Source of the DNA: Actinomycetota bacterium
Lineage (GTDB): Bacteria; Actinomycetota; Humimicrobiia; Humimicrobiales; Humimicrobiaceae
DNA length: 40,762 nucleotides
NCBI GenBank assembly: GCA_012837825.1
Contig: DUQM01000082.1
Location: 1-40,762, forward strand
Direction of reading: 5' to 3'
The stretch's first letter is position 1; every line of letters begins with the position of its first letter. Under the pieces are notes generated by a model. The model ran no database searches. It was not told the DNA's origin and saw only the letters and a list, made by a program, of their open reading frames with translations. Positions 25,365-35,510 of this stretch are shown piece by piece. The translations under genes and the position numbers were made by a program.

Positions 25365-26240
25365 TTATTTCAATATATCCCTGTGCTGCAATTTTACCGA
25401 ATATCTTCGTACTTTCAGATACTCGTAAATTCTTTCGGCAATTACAACAGACCTGTGTCTGCCACCCGTGCACCCTATACCTATTCCCAGATAACTCTTT
25501 CCTTCTTCAATATAATTAGGGATAAGAAAATCCATCATCTTCTCAAATATCATAAGGAATTCTTTTGTTTCTTCCCTGTTAAGCACATAATGGACTACTT
25601 CTTTGTCTTCTCCTGTAAGATATTTTAAATTTTCATCATAAAATGGATTGGGAAGAAATCTTACATCCATTATTATGTCTACATTCTGCGGTATGCCGAA
25701 TTTATACCCGAAAGATATTATGGAAATCTGAATCTGGCTTCTTTTTTCCGAAGAACTCATAAGACTATCTGTTATCGTCATCCTGAGCTCTTTGGGAGAT
25801 AAAAGTGTCGTATCTATTATCAGGTCGGAAAGCTCCCTGAGGTTATGGAGCTTTTCAATTTCTTTTTCTATGCCGAGATCAAGATTACCGTCCTGAACAA
25901 GGGGATGTTTTCTTCTTGTGAGGGAAAACCTTTTGATAAGAACACTTTTTGATGCTTCAAGAAAAATAATCTTGTAATTGATGCCAAGTTCCTTAATCTT
26001 TTCCAGATTATTATATATTTCGTCAAAAAAATATCCGCTTCTAAGATCTATTGCGAGCGCTATCTTATCTATTTTTTTATTATTCTCTGAAAAGAAATCC
26101 ATAAGATTTGGTATAAGACGCGCAGGAAGATTGTCGATGCAGTAATAGCCTGCATCTTCAAAATATTTTAATGCCTCGGATTTCCCTGCACCCGAAAGAC
26201 CTGTGATTATGATCAGTTTAATATTAATTTTTTCTTTCAT
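25365..26240 (-). CDS. rapZ: RapZ/YvcJ family nucleotide-binding protein
   Basis: 291 residues. Walker A is GLSGAGKS (14-21), followed by the family's YYCIDNLPARLIPNL. The C-terminal half contains FGYKFGIPQNVDIIMDVRFL and GIGCTGGRHRSVVIAE, both diagnostic. Family members bind nucleotides and, in Enterobacteria, act as an RNase adaptor in amino-sugar control; in Gram-positives the role is less clear. It usually heads rapZ-yvcK-whiA. Here it sits between uvrC and gap and the other two are absent. Confidence 0.95.
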   Translation of the reverse strand: MKEKINIKLIIITGLSGAGKSEALKYFEDAGYYCIDNLPARLIPNLMDFFSENNKKIDKIALAIDLRSGYFFDEIYNNLEKIKELGINYKIIFLEASKSVLIKRFSLTRRKHPLVQDGNLDLGIEKEIEKLHNLRELSDLIIDTTLLSPKELRMTITDSLMSSSEKRSQIQISIISFGYKFGIPQNVDIIMDVRFLPNPFYDENLKYLTGEDKEVVHYVLNREETKEFLMIFEKMMDFLIPNYIEEGKSYLGIGIGCTGGRHRSVVIAERIYEYLKVRRYSVKLQHRDILK

Positions 26241-26358
26241 AATGACTCTTCAGCTTTTAATTATTTAATAATAATATCTCTGTCTGTCTGTATGTAACCA
26301 GAATAATAATATCAGATAAATTTTAAATCAAAATTATCAGATATCAAATTATATGTCC

Positions 26359-28224
26359 TTATTTATGAAGAGCATCATATATATTCTTTGCGTCAGTATA
26401 GTTTATTCCTTTTAATTTCAGCAAGGTTTTTATATCCTGATTTTTCAGCTCGTCCACTGAGTTAAAATTTTCATATAATATAGTTTTTTTCTTTTCACCT
26501 ATCCCTCTTACAGAATCAAAAAAAGAAAAAACCATATTCTTGTCTCTTATCTTTCTGTGATACTGCAAAGCAAATCTGTGCGCTTCATCCCTGAGCCTGA
26601 TGACCAGCCTCATGCTGCCTGTGTCTTTATTTAGTTTTATCCCTTCCGGATAACGATCTCCGAATATTATCTCTTCTTTCTTGGCAATGCTTATCAGATC
26701 AATCGATTTCTCAAATCCGTTTTTCTCCATCACCTCCCCGGCTGACGCCAACTGTCCTTTTCCGCCATCTATAATTATCAGATCGGGTCTCTGGTAAAAG
26801 CTTTCATCAATGCTTATTTTTGATTTTTTCAGATAGGACAGTCTCCGTTCAAGGATTTCCTGCAACATTGCAAAATCGTCCTGGCCCCGGACTGTTTTTA
26901 TTTTAAAATGTCTGTAATTATTTTTTAAGGGATACCCGTCCTTAAAAACAACCATTGCGCCTACCGCAAAACTTTCTCTGAGATTTGAAACATCATAGCA
27001 TTCTATTCTTCTTGGTATATTGCTCAAAGTCAGTTTTTTCTGAAGTTCAATGAGATCATTATATGTTTTATCATGGTTTGACTGCTTTTCAAACTTTTTC
27101 TTATCGGCAAAAAGTCTGCAATTATTTAAAACCATGTCCATTATTTTTTTCTTCTCGCCGGACTGCGGTATCCTGATGCTTAACTTTTTATTTTTGGTCT
27201 TCATAAAAAATTCAATTATTGATTTTTCGCCTTCAGCCGGAAAGGGAATATATATCTTTGACGGCATATTGCTTATATTCTCATAATACTTGACTATGAA
27301 ATCAGCCAGTATTTCTTCCCTGCCGAGATCTTCAAAACTTTCAAGAATAAAATTGGAAAATCCTGCAAATTCGCCATTCCTGTACATAAAGATATTCGCA
27401 GAAGCAAAACTGTCTGAAAGACAAAATCCTATAAAATCCCATGAACGCTCCGAATTTATGTATATTTTTTGTTCATTGTTCAGACCTTTTATAAAATCTA
27501 TTTTGTTTTTTGTTTCCAGAGCCTTTTCAAATTCCCGGGAATGCGAAAAGGCCATCATCTGTTTTTCAAGTCCGGCAACAACTGATTCATTCCTGCCGGA
27601 AAGAATCGCTATTATAAGCCTTATATTTTCCCTGTATTCATCCTTGCTTATTTTGCCTATGCAGGGCCCGCTGCAAAGCTTCATGTGATAGTTCAGACAT
27701 GGAGTATTTCCTGTCTTGCCGGGCTTTGCTTTTTTACAATCCCTTAATCTAAACAGTTTGCCGATATACTCAACAGTTTCTTTTAAGTCCGATACGTTTG
27801 TATATGGACCGAAATACCTTGCTCCTTTGATTTTTTTATTCCGGGTTATAAAAAACTGTGGAAACTCATCATCCTCTGTTATTGCAATAAAAGGATATGA
27901 CTTGTCGTCCCTGAAAGATGAGTTAAATTTCGGCCTGTATTTCTTGATCAGATTTATTTCAAGAATAAATGCTTCCACTTCGCTGTCGGTTACTATGTAG
28001 TCAATACCATTAATCTTTTCAGAAAAATAATATGCTTTCGGATTGGTCTGGCTAAGTGATTTTCTGCTTTTAAAATAACTTCTCACTCTGCTGTTTAAAT
28101 TTTTGGCTTTTCCTACATATATTATTCTGTCTTCTTCATCTTTAAACAGATAAACTCCCGATTTTCCGGGTAAGTGGCTTAATATCTGCAATATGTCATT
28201 TTTTATTATTTTTGTGTCTTTCAT
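26359..28224 (-). CDS. uvrC: Excinuclease ABC subunit UvrC
   Basis: 621 residues. A GIY-YIG nuclease domain (about 17-100: [20 protein letters not shown]) makes the 3' incision. A UVR motif region (about 205-240), an RNase H-like domain with ECYDVSNL and [11 protein letters not shown] making the 5' incision, and C-terminal helix-hairpin-helix motifs ([23 protein letters not shown]) follow. All segments are present. The ATG lies inside the last codons of uvrA (29-nt overlap), showing coupling. UvrC completes nucleotide excision repair. Confidence 0.96.
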   Translation of the reverse strand: MKDTKIIKNDILQILSHLPGKSGVYLFKDEEDRIIYVGKAKNLNSRVRSYFKSRKSLSQTNPKAYYFSEKINGIDYIVTDSEVEAFILEINLIKKYRPKFNSSFRDDKSYPFIAITEDDEFPQFFITRNKKIKGARYFGPYTNVSDLKETVEYIGKLFRLRDCKKAKPGKTGNTPCLNYHMKLCSGPCIGKISKDEYRENIRLIIAILSGRNESVVAGLEKQMMAFSHSREFEKALETKNKIDFIKGLNNEQKIYINSERSWDFIGFCLSDSFASANIFMYRNGEFAGFSNFILESFEDLGREEILADFIVKYYENISNMPSKIYIPFPAEGEKSIIEFFMKTKNKKLSIRIPQSGEKKKIMDMVLNNCRLFADKKKFEKQSNHDKTYNDLIELQKKLTLSNIPRRIECYDVSNLRESFAVGAMVVFKDGYPLKNNYRHFKIKTVRGQDDFAMLQEILERRLSYLKKSKISIDESFYQRPDLIIIDGGKGQLASAGEVMEKNGFEKSIDLISIAKKEEIIFGDRYPEGIKLNKDTGSMRLVIRLRDEAHRFALQYHRKIRDKNMVFSFFDSVRGIGEKKKTILYENFNSVDELKNQDIKTLLKLKGINYTDAKNIYDALHK

Positions 28225-31048
28225 ATGATAAGTACTGTTTTAAATAATTCCCCGTATATGATTCTTTTACCTCTGAAACACTTTCCGGACTTCCTGTTGC
28301 AACTATGCTGCCTCCCATATCTCCGCCTTCGGGACCCAGATCTATTATAAAATCGGCAGTTTTTATGACTTCCAGGTTATGTTCTATTACCAATACTGTA
28401 TTGCCGGCATCCACAAATCTGCTCAGGATCTTAAGTAATTTGCTTATATCGTCAAAATGCAGTCCGGTTGTAGGTTCATCAAGAAGATAAAGTGTATTCC
28501 CTGTGCTTTTTTTTGATAATTCAGTTGAAAGCTTTACTCTCTGGGCTTCGCCTCCTGATAAAGTAGTGGAAGACTGTCCAAGTTTGATATAACCAAGGCC
28601 AACATCATTTATTAACTTTAATTTGTTTGAAATCCTTGGTATATTCTCAAAAAACCTGATCGCTTCCTCAACTGTCATATCAAGCACATCATATATGGTT
28701 TTGTCTTTATACCTGACCTCCAGAGTCTCTCTGTTATATCTCCTGCCCTTGCAGACATCGCACATCACATAGATATCGGGAAGAAAATGCATTTCTATTT
28801 TAATCTCCCCGTCGCCCTGACATGCTTCGCATCTGCCACCTCTGATATTAAAACTGAACCTTCCGGGTTTATATCCACGCATTTTTGCATCTTCCGTCAT
28901 CGAAAATAATTCCCTGATATAGGTAAAAACACCGGTATAGGTTGCCGGATTGGACCTCGGAGTTCTTCCGATTGGAGACTGATCTATGACAATTACTTTG
29001 TCAAGATATTCAGTCCCTTCAATTTTATCATATCTTCCCTGTCTGTAGTTTGTATTCATAAGAATATTTGAAAGTACCGGATAAAGAGTCTCATTTATCA
29101 GAGTGCTTTTGCCTGATCCTGATACACCGGTGACAACAATAAACTTTCCAAGCGGAAAAGCTACATCAATATTTTTAAGATTATGTTCTGATGCTCCGTA
29201 AAGTCTGAGTTCTTTTGAATTCCCATTCCTTCTTTGCTGAGGCAGCGGAATAAATTTTTCCCCGGACAGATATCTGCCTGTGAGTGATTTCCTGCATTCA
29301 ACCAACTTTTCAAATGTGCCGCTAAAAACAATCTCCCCTCCATGGACTCCGGCTTTGGGACCTATGTCAACTATATAATCTGCACTTCTTATTGTTTCTT
29401 CATCATGTTCAATGACTATGATTGTATTGCCGAGTTCTTTCAATCGTTCAAGAGCTTTTATCAGTTTGCCGTTATCTTTCTGATGAAGACCTATGCTCGG
29501 CTCATCAAGTATATAGAGAACTCCTACAAGACCTGAGCCTATCTGTGTGGCAAGTCTTATTCTCTGAGACTCTCCGCCTGACAGTGTTCCTGAAGATCTT
29601 TCCGTAGTAAGGTATCCCAGGCCTACATCATTAAGAAATTTTAATCTTTCAATTATTTCCTTGACAAGCCTGGAACTTATTATCTGTTCCTGTTCACTGA
29701 GTTTTAAATCTTTTAACCAGTTTATCGAACCTGAAACAGTCATGCTGCAAAAATCTGCAATTGACTTATCTGATATTGTAACAGACAAGCTTTCAGGTCT
29801 GAGCCTTTTGCCATTGCATGTCGGGCAGGGCCTTGCTCTCATTATTTCCTCAATTTTCTCCCTGGCATTTTCCGATTCCGTTTCCATATATCTTCTTCTG
29901 AGATTGTTTATCAAACCTTCAAACTTCAGAAAATAATTATTAATAAGACCGCTTCTGTTTCTGTATCTTATTTTTATTCTTTCTCCGCCTGTACCGTTTA
30001 AAATGATGCTTTTTGCTTTTTCGTCCAGGCTGTTAAAAGGCTTGTCAAGAGAGAATCCGTAATTTTCTGACAGTCCCCTGAATAATTGTGAATAATAATT
30101 GGAATATCCCATATTGATAAAAGGTATTGCACCTCCATTTATACTTTTTTCGGGATACTCGACTATAAGATACGGGTCGATCTCTTTTCTGAATCCAAGT
30201 CCTCCACAGTCAGGGCATGCACCATAGGGACTATTGAATGAAAACATTCTCGGAGTAAGTTCTTCAAAGCTTATCTGGCAGTCAATGCAGGAAAAATTTT
30301 CAGAATAAACGCTTATTTCCCCGGTTTCCATATTTTCAATATATGCTATGCCCTCACTTTCTTTTAAGGCTGTCTCTATATCTTCAGTAAGCCTTTGCCG
30401 GATATCCGGTTTCATTTTAAGACGGTCTATTACTATTTCAATATTATGCTTTATATTTTTTTCCAGTTTTATAAGGTTCAGATCATCAAGTTCCGTAATT
30501 TCTCCATCAATTTTTACTCTTAAAAATCCGGATTTTTTAATATTTTCAAAAGTCCTGCTATATTCTCCTTTTCTTCCCCTGACCACAGGTGAAAGCACCA
30601 TAAACATTGTATCCTGCGGCATTTCAAGCACCTGGTTTACAATCTGGTCAACAGTCTGTCTTGATATCGGTTTGCCGCAAACCGGACAATGTGGATGGCC
30701 TATCCTTGCGTAAAGAACTCTGAGATAATCATATATCTCGGTTATTGTCCCTACTGTTGATCTTGGGTTCTTTGAAACACCTTTCTGACTAATTGATACT
30801 GCCGGCGACAGACCTTCTATAAGATCGACATCCGGTTTTTCCATCTGTCCAAGAAACTGTCTTGCATATGATGACAGAGATTCAATATATCTTCTCTGTC
30901 CTTCGGCATAAATAGTGTCAAAAGCAAGTGATGATTTTCCTGAACCGCTCACTCCGGTAAAAACAATGAATTTATTTCTTGGTATGCGAAGATTTATATT
31001 TTTTAAATTGTGCTCCCTGGCACCTCTTATTACTATTTCTGATTTCAT
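28196..31048 (-). CDS. uvrA: Excinuclease ABC subunit UvrA
   Basis: 950 residues, full length. There are two ABC ATPase modules: Walker [10 protein letters not shown] (32-40) and GVSGSGKST (about 645), signatures [14 protein letters not shown] and [14 protein letters not shown], Walker [12 protein letters not shown] and [11 protein letters not shown]. Zinc-finger cysteine pairs CPVC, CIDC/CPDC, CPTC and CEAC/CDVC are intact. UvrA finds helix-distorting lesions and loads UvrB. It stands 100 nt after uvrB, with no SOS-like palindrome seen in that gap. Confidence 0.97.
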   Translation of the reverse strand: MKSEIVIRGAREHNLKNINLRIPRNKFIVFTGVSGSGKSSLAFDTIYAEGQRRYIESLSSYARQFLGQMEKPDVDLIEGLSPAVSISQKGVSKNPRSTVGTITEIYDYLRVLYARIGHPHCPVCGKPISRQTVDQIVNQVLEMPQDTMFMVLSPVVRGRKGEYSRTFENIKKSGFLRVKIDGEITELDDLNLIKLEKNIKHNIEIVIDRLKMKPDIRQRLTEDIETALKESEGIAYIENMETGEISVYSENFSCIDCQISFEELTPRMFSFNSPYGACPDCGGLGFRKEIDPYLIVEYPEKSINGGAIPFINMGYSNYYSQLFRGLSENYGFSLDKPFNSLDEKAKSIILNGTGGERIKIRYRNRSGLINNYFLKFEGLINNLRRRYMETESENAREKIEEIMRARPCPTCNGKRLRPESLSVTISDKSIADFCSMTVSGSINWLKDLKLSEQEQIISSRLVKEIIERLKFLNDVGLGYLTTERSSGTLSGGESQRIRLATQIGSGLVGVLYILDEPSIGLHQKDNGKLIKALERLKELGNTIIVIEHDEETIRSADYIVDIGPKAGVHGGEIVFSGTFEKLVECRKSLTGRYLSGEKFIPLPQQRRNGNSKELRLYGASEHNLKNIDVAFPLGKFIVVTGVSGSGKSTLINETLYPVLSNILMNTNYRQGRYDKIEGTEYLDKVIVIDQSPIGRTPRSNPATYTGVFTYIRELFSMTEDAKMRGYKPGRFSFNIRGGRCEACQGDGEIKIEMHFLPDIYVMCDVCKGRRYNRETLEVRYKDKTIYDVLDMTVEEAIRFFENIPRISNKLKLINDVGLGYIKLGQSSTTLSGGEAQRVKLSTELSKKSTGNTLYLLDEPTTGLHFDDISKLLKILSRFVDAGNTVLVIEHNLEVIKTADFIIDLGPEGGDMGGSIVATGSPESVSEVKESYTGNYLKQYLSYERHKNNKK

Positions 31049-31148
31049 CAGTATTAAACTTTTCCTTTTGCATATGAATTAAAATTATAATCTTATATTT
31101 GAGAGAAGTTGAAAAGAAAGCAGATACCTGCCAGACAATACAGGAAAG

Positions 31149-33194
31149 CTATATATCAATATTAAGTATCTTTTTAATCCGTTTTATTTCATCCCTTATG
31201 GCTGCAGCTTTTTCAAATTCAAGTTCCCTTGCAGCCAGACTCATCTCCTCCTCAAGACTAGATATTATAGCAAAAACTTCTTTTAAATCCATCTCGACAA
31301 GTCTGTCTTCATTAAAGCCGCTTTTACTTTCCTTTACAGAATCTGCAATCTGTTTCAGTTTTCTGGTCTTGGAGATTATGCCGCTGCTATAAAGAATGTC
31401 CGTTATATTTTTTACTACAGTCTGGGGAACAATGTTATTGGCTTTATTATATTCCATCTGAAGAAGCCTTCTTCTGTTTGTTTCATCAAGCGCTTTTTTC
31501 ATTGAATTTGTAATGCTGTCTGCATACATTATTACTTTGCCGTTAACATTTCTGGCTGCTCTTCCTATTGTCTGAATAAGAGACATTTCTGAACGCAGAA
31601 ACCCTTCTTTGTCAGCATCAAGAATTGCAACAAGCGAAACTTCAGGAAGATCAAGCCCCTCTCTTAAAAGATTTATCCCCACAAGCACATCGAATTCTCC
31701 TTTTCTCAATCCTGTAAGGATTTCTATTCTCTCAATCGTATCTATTGTTGAATGAAGATATCTTACCCTGATATTTCTTCCTGCAAGATATTCCGTAAGA
31801 TCTTCAGCCATTTTTTTCGTCAGTGTTGTAACAAGCACCCTTTCTTTTTTCCCGACTCTCTTTAAAATTTCAGTGATAAGATCATCAACCTGCCGGTCTG
31901 TAGGCTTTATTATGACTTCAGGATCTACCAAACCTGTCGGTCTGATTATCTGTTCGGAAATACTGAGACTTACCTTTTTTTCATAAGGTCCCGGGGTTGC
32001 TGAAGTGAAGATAACTTTCTTTATCTTTTTTTCAAATTCTTCCAGTCTCAGAGGCCTGTTGTCCAGTGCTGAAGGCAGTCTGAAACCATAGTCCACAAGT
32101 GTCTGCTTTCTTGAACGGTCCCCTTCATGCATGCCTCTTATCTGGGGTACGGCGATATGGGATTCATCAATTATTACAAGAAAATCCTCAGGGAAAAAAT
32201 CAATAAGAGTATTGGGGGTCTCTCCGGGTTTTTTGCCCAGAATATGTCTGGAATAATTTTCAATTCCACTGCAGAATCCAAGCTCTTCAATCATCTCCAT
32301 ATCATATCTGGTTCTTGATTCAAGCCTCTGTGCTTCAACCAGTTTTCCCTGTCTTTTAAAAAATTCCACTCTTTCCTCAAGCTCTTTGCTTATCGTATTG
32401 ATTGCTTTTGGAATCCACTCGGAAGAAGCAAGAAAATGTGTTGCGGGCGATATGACAGCCATTTCCCTGAACCCCGACAATTCGCCTGAAACAGGATGAA
32501 ATTCAATTATTTTTTCTATTTCATCACCAAACAGCTGTATTCTTAAAGCATAATCCTGATAAGCGGGAAAGACTTCTATTATGTCTCCCCTTACCCTTAT
32601 ATTTCCCTGGCTGAATTCATAATCGCTTCTTTCATATTTAATGGATATCAGATCTCTTAAAAGCTTCTGTCTTGCATATTCCCGGCCAACCTTTAAAAAT
32701 ACTCTTTTATTCTCATATTCTTCCGGAGAGCCAAGATTATAAATACATGAAACGCTGGAGACAACTACTACATCCTTTCTTGTAAATAGTGAATTGGTGG
32801 TTGAAAGTCTCAGCTTTTCGATTTCTTCATTTATAGACGAATCTTTTTCAATATACATGTCTCTGCTTGGGATATAAGCTTCAGGCTGATAATAATCATA
32901 ATAACTTACAAAATATTCAACCGCGTTTTCAGGAAAGAATTCTTTAAACTCATTGCAAAGCTGTGCAGCAAGAGTTTTATTAGGAGCAAGAACGAGCGTG
33001 GGAATCTGTATTTTCTGTATGACATTAGCCATTGTAAATGTTTTTCCGGAACCTGTTACACCAAGAAGTGTCTGGTATTTAAGCCCTTTGCTCAGGCCGT
33101 CAGCCAGCATGTTGATCGCCTGCTGCTGATCTCCCTGGGGTTTGTAGTTTGATCTTATTTTAAAATTTTTTTCTATTCCGTATTCTTCAAACAT
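31149..33194 (-). CDS. uvrB: Excinuclease ABC subunit UvrB
   Basis: 681 residues. Helicase-like motifs: Walker A GVTGSGKT (45-52), the DNA-clamping beta-hairpin with [22 protein letters not shown] as Walker B, IFTSATP, and [12 protein letters not shown]-type motif VI ([15 protein letters not shown]). The C-terminal UVR domain ([20 protein letters not shown]) binds UvrC. UvrB verifies damage and nicks DNA together with UvrC. It starts 28 nt after coaE. Confidence 0.97.
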   Translation of the reverse strand: MFEEYGIEKNFKIRSNYKPQGDQQQAINMLADGLSKGLKYQTLLGVTGSGKTFTMANVIQKIQIPTLVLAPNKTLAAQLCNEFKEFFPENAVEYFVSYYDYYQPEAYIPSRDMYIEKDSSINEEIEKLRLSTTNSLFTRKDVVVVSSVSCIYNLGSPEEYENKRVFLKVGREYARQKLLRDLISIKYERSDYEFSQGNIRVRGDIIEVFPAYQDYALRIQLFGDEIEKIIEFHPVSGELSGFREMAVISPATHFLASSEWIPKAINTISKELEERVEFFKRQGKLVEAQRLESRTRYDMEMIEELGFCSGIENYSRHILGKKPGETPNTLIDFFPEDFLVIIDESHIAVPQIRGMHEGDRSRKQTLVDYGFRLPSALDNRPLRLEEFEKKIKKVIFTSATPGPYEKKVSLSISEQIIRPTGLVDPEVIIKPTDRQVDDLITEILKRVGKKERVLVTTLTKKMAEDLTEYLAGRNIRVRYLHSTIDTIERIEILTGLRKGEFDVLVGINLLREGLDLPEVSLVAILDADKEGFLRSEMSLIQTIGRAARNVNGKVIMYADSITNSMKKALDETNRRRLLQMEYNKANNIVPQTVVKNITDILYSSGIISKTRKLKQIADSVKESKSGFNEDRLVEMDLKEVFAIISSLEEEMSLAARELEFEKAAAIRDEIKRIKKILNIDI

Positions 33195-33222
33195 TTAACT
33201 TAAACCTTAATGAAAACCTTAT

Positions 33223-33819
33223 TCATTCGGCCAGGGTGTCTATTAATTCTTCAAGTTTTTCATATAAATCTTCTTTTTTGGAATCATTCTCAATAATGAA
33301 ATTGATCTTTTTCCCAATGATCCCGATTTTCTGGTTTTTTAAACGGTTTTCCAAATCTGATTCTGAAAGACTGCCATTTTTATTTTTAAGACGTTTTCTT
33401 CTGTTTTTTAAATCAGACTTTACAAGTATTATTTTATTACAGTATTTGTATATATTGCTTTTAAAAAGAATGGCCGCATCAATTATTATGTAGCCTGATT
33501 TCGAGTTGTTTTTTAAAATATATTCTTTTACCTTTTCTTCAATTAAAGGAAACATTATCTCATCAAGTTTTTCCATTTCGCCACAGTCGGCAAATACTAT
33601 GCTGCCTAGTTTTTTATAATTAACTTTATCGTCACGGTCTGCAATATCTTTTCCAAAACAAAACCTCAGCTTTTCGACGACATTTTTATTTTCCCTGTAT
33701 ACATCCTTGGCAATTCCGTCCAAATCCAGAATAATGGAATCCTTAAGCTTTGAATTCAGATAAGCCGCTGCAGTTGACTTCCCTGAACCTGTTTTACCTG
33801 TTATGCCTATTATTTTCAT
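33223..33819 (-). CDS. coaE: Dephospho-CoA kinase
   Basis: 198 residues. The P-loop GITGKTGSGKST opens the protein, followed by LDLDGIAKDVY (the conserved Asp), a CoA-binding lid region and IIDAAILFKS. It phosphorylates dephospho-CoA to CoA in the last CoA biosynthesis step. It is Lys-rich but otherwise standard. It lies between rpsA and uvrB as in Actinomycetota, and is separated from rpsA by a terminator, so it probably has its own promoter in 33820-33925. Confidence 0.92.
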   Translation of the reverse strand: MKIIGITGKTGSGKSTAAAYLNSKLKDSIILDLDGIAKDVYRENKNVVEKLRFCFGKDIADRDDKVNYKKLGSIVFADCGEMEKLDEIMFPLIEEKVKEYILKNNSKSGYIIIDAAILFKSNIYKYCNKIILVKSDLKNRRKRLKNKNGSLSESDLENRLKNQKIGIIGKKINFIIENDSKKEDLYEKLEELIDTLAE

Positions 33820-33924
33820 GCCGATCGCGTTTGTTGATATGATAATTTTAATTTTAAATCTTTAAACAAAAATTTTTAATTATATGTTTTGTGGTTTTTA
33901 AAATCCGGTATGTCTGCCTGTCAC

Positions 33925-33967
33925 AAAAATAATTATCCCCTAACTTCAGTAAAATTAAGGGATAATT
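33925..33967 (-). terminator. Rho-independent terminator downstream of rpsA
   Basis: On the minus strand AATTATCCCTTAA pairs with TTAGGGGATAATT (13 pairs, one G-U), 11-nt loop, followed by ATTTTTG. It stands 50 nt beyond the rpsA stop and ends the polA/rpsA side before coaE. Confidence 0.8.
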
Positions 33968-34016
33968 AATATTATACTATTTAAATTTATATTTATAAGA
34001 TTTTTACTTATACCTT

Positions 34017-35342
34017 TTATTCGAGATTGGCTTCATCTTTCATCTGTTTCAGAATTTCCTTTATAGCTCTTTCTCTCTCATGCTCAGGATTGTCATCCTT
34101 ATTGACTGTTTCATCCTTGGAGACAGTTTTTTCTTTTGTTTCTGCTGTGTCATCAGGCTGTTCCTGATCTTTTTCAATGGCGTCAGCATCTTCTCTCTGT
34201 CCGGCATCAGCATTCTCTTCAGCAGGTGCGTCAGGACTGGTTACCTGCCTGATTGAAAAAGCCATTCTTCTTTTTTCAAAATCGATATCAATTATTTTAA
34301 CTATTATCTCATCTCCGATTTTGGCTACATCGCTAGGTCTTTTAACCGGCTCTGTGCTTAATTCAGATATGTGAACAAGTCCTTCCATATCTTCCTGTAT
34401 CTGAACAAAAAGACCGAATTTTACAATTCTTGTCACCTTGCCCTGTACAATATCACCTATTTTGTAGGCTTTTATTTTGTCTACCCAGGGATCCTTCTGT
34501 GTCTGCTTCAGACCCAGAGAAAGTCTTTGTTTTTCAAAATCAATATCAAGTATTTCAACATTGACTTCCTGTCCGATTTTTACAACTTCTGAAGGATGTT
34601 TCACGTGATTCCATGAAAGTTCAGAAATATGTATCAGACCGTCAATTCCGTCTACATCAACAAACGCACCGAAATCTGCTATGCTTGTGATAATTCCGTC
34701 ACGAATCTGTCCTATTTCAATATTCTCAAGGATTTCTTTTCTTTGTTCTTTTCTTTCATCTTCAATAATTGCCTTTCTTGAAAGGACTACATTATTTCGG
34801 TTTCTGTCTACTTCGATTATTTTACAGGTGTATTTCTCACCGATATATGAAGAAAGATCTTTTGTTTTCTTGATGTCAATCAGAGAAGCAGGTAAAAATC
34901 CTCTGAGGCCGATGTCAAGAATCAAACCTCCCTTGACAAACTCTATTACCTGACCTTCCACGATCTCGTCATTCTGATAGATCTTCTCAATTCTGTCAAA
35001 ACTTTTTTCAATTTCAGCTCTTTTCTTTGAAAGAATAAGCCTCCCGTCCTGATCTTCTTTTTGAAGAACCATGATTTCAATAACATCATCCAGTTCCAGG
35101 AATTCATCCGGTTTAACACTGTTTCTGATAGATAGTTCTGATGCAGGAATAACTCCTTCTGACTTAAAGCCAACATCGACTAGAACTTCATCCTTATCGA
35201 TTTTAACAACTTTTCCTCTAAGGATGTCGCCTTCATCAAAATTAATAAGGGTAATATCATAATTTGGAACCATCTCCCCCTTTTCATTCTGAATCATGCA
35301 ATTTTCATCTGTTAATTGATTGTAAATAATATTTTTTGTCAT
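34017..35342 (-). CDS. rpsA: 30S ribosomal protein S1 homologue, four S1 domains
   Basis: 441 residues from the ATG at 35342 (MTKNIIYNQL). A further upstream in-frame start would precede the SD GGAGGG. Four S1 RNA-binding domains follow one another (about 35-105, 120-190, 205-275 and 290-360), with FGAFVDVDGIDGLIHISELS and FGLFVQIQEDMEGLVHISEL as the best preserved. The C-terminal 75 residues are an acidic, disordered tail rich in Asp/Glu. Four domains is the actinobacterial/Firmicutes length, against six in E. coli. It helps mRNA binding by the 30S subunit. It has its own promoter at 35382-35410 and a terminator after it. Confidence 0.94.
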   Translation of the reverse strand: MTKNIIYNQLTDENCMIQNEKGEMVPNYDITLINFDEGDILRGKVVKIDKDEVLVDVGFKSEGVIPASELSIRNSVKPDEFLELDDVIEIMVLQKEDQDGRLILSKKRAEIEKSFDRIEKIYQNDEIVEGQVIEFVKGGLILDIGLRGFLPASLIDIKKTKDLSSYIGEKYTCKIIEVDRNRNNVVLSRKAIIEDERKEQRKEILENIEIGQIRDGIITSIADFGAFVDVDGIDGLIHISELSWNHVKHPSEVVKIGQEVNVEILDIDFEKQRLSLGLKQTQKDPWVDKIKAYKIGDIVQGKVTRIVKFGLFVQIQEDMEGLVHISELSTEPVKRPSDVAKIGDEIIVKIIDIDFEKRRMAFSIRQVTSPDAPAEENADAGQREDADAIEKDQEQPDDTAETKEKTVSKDETVNKDDNPEHERERAIKEILKQMKDEANLE

Positions 35343-35383
35343 TGTGCCAAAAATCCCTCCAATTTTAAATTTGTGCCAAAAAA
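35342..35383. repeat. Direct repeat in the rpsA leader
   Basis: The word TTGTGCCAAAAA (plus strand) occurs at 35342-35353 and 35371-35382, 29 bp apart. One copy touches the start codon and the other the transcription start region; the SD lies between. It could be a binding site for autoregulation by S1 or a chance duplication. Confidence 0.5.
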
Positions 35384-35410
35384 TATAGCATGACAAAAAA
35401 TTTAAATCAA
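35382..35410 (-). promoter_or_regulatory. rpsA promoter
   Basis: On the minus strand TTGATT (35405-35410), a 17-bp spacer, and TATATT (35382-35387) preceded by TGC, giving an extended -10. Transcription would start near 35375, leaving a leader of about 33 nt before the ATG. Confidence 0.6.
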
Positions 35411-35480
35411 TATATAATACTATTTTTAGAATTTATTTATTATCTGAAGCTATCTGAGGCACATATTTTTCTGTTTGACT

Positions 35481-35510
35481 CTGAAAACTGCTAAACGTAC
35501 CAGTTTTCAG
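35481..35510 (-). other. Hairpin enclosing the polA stop codon
   Basis: CTGAAAACTG and CAGTTTTCAG form a perfect 10-bp stem with a 10-nt loop that contains the polA stop codon. No U-run follows. It may protect the 3' end of polA mRNA or pause ribosomes; no function is shown. Confidence 0.5.

Noticed and set aside
28196-28224. uvrA-uvrC overlap as a frameshift or assembly error
   Set aside because: Both proteins are complete with family-typical ends, so the 29-nt overlap is natural coupling.
35343-35396. 18-residue N-terminal extension of S1
   Set aside because: It would start upstream of the predicted transcription start and the SD; the extension is not S1-like.
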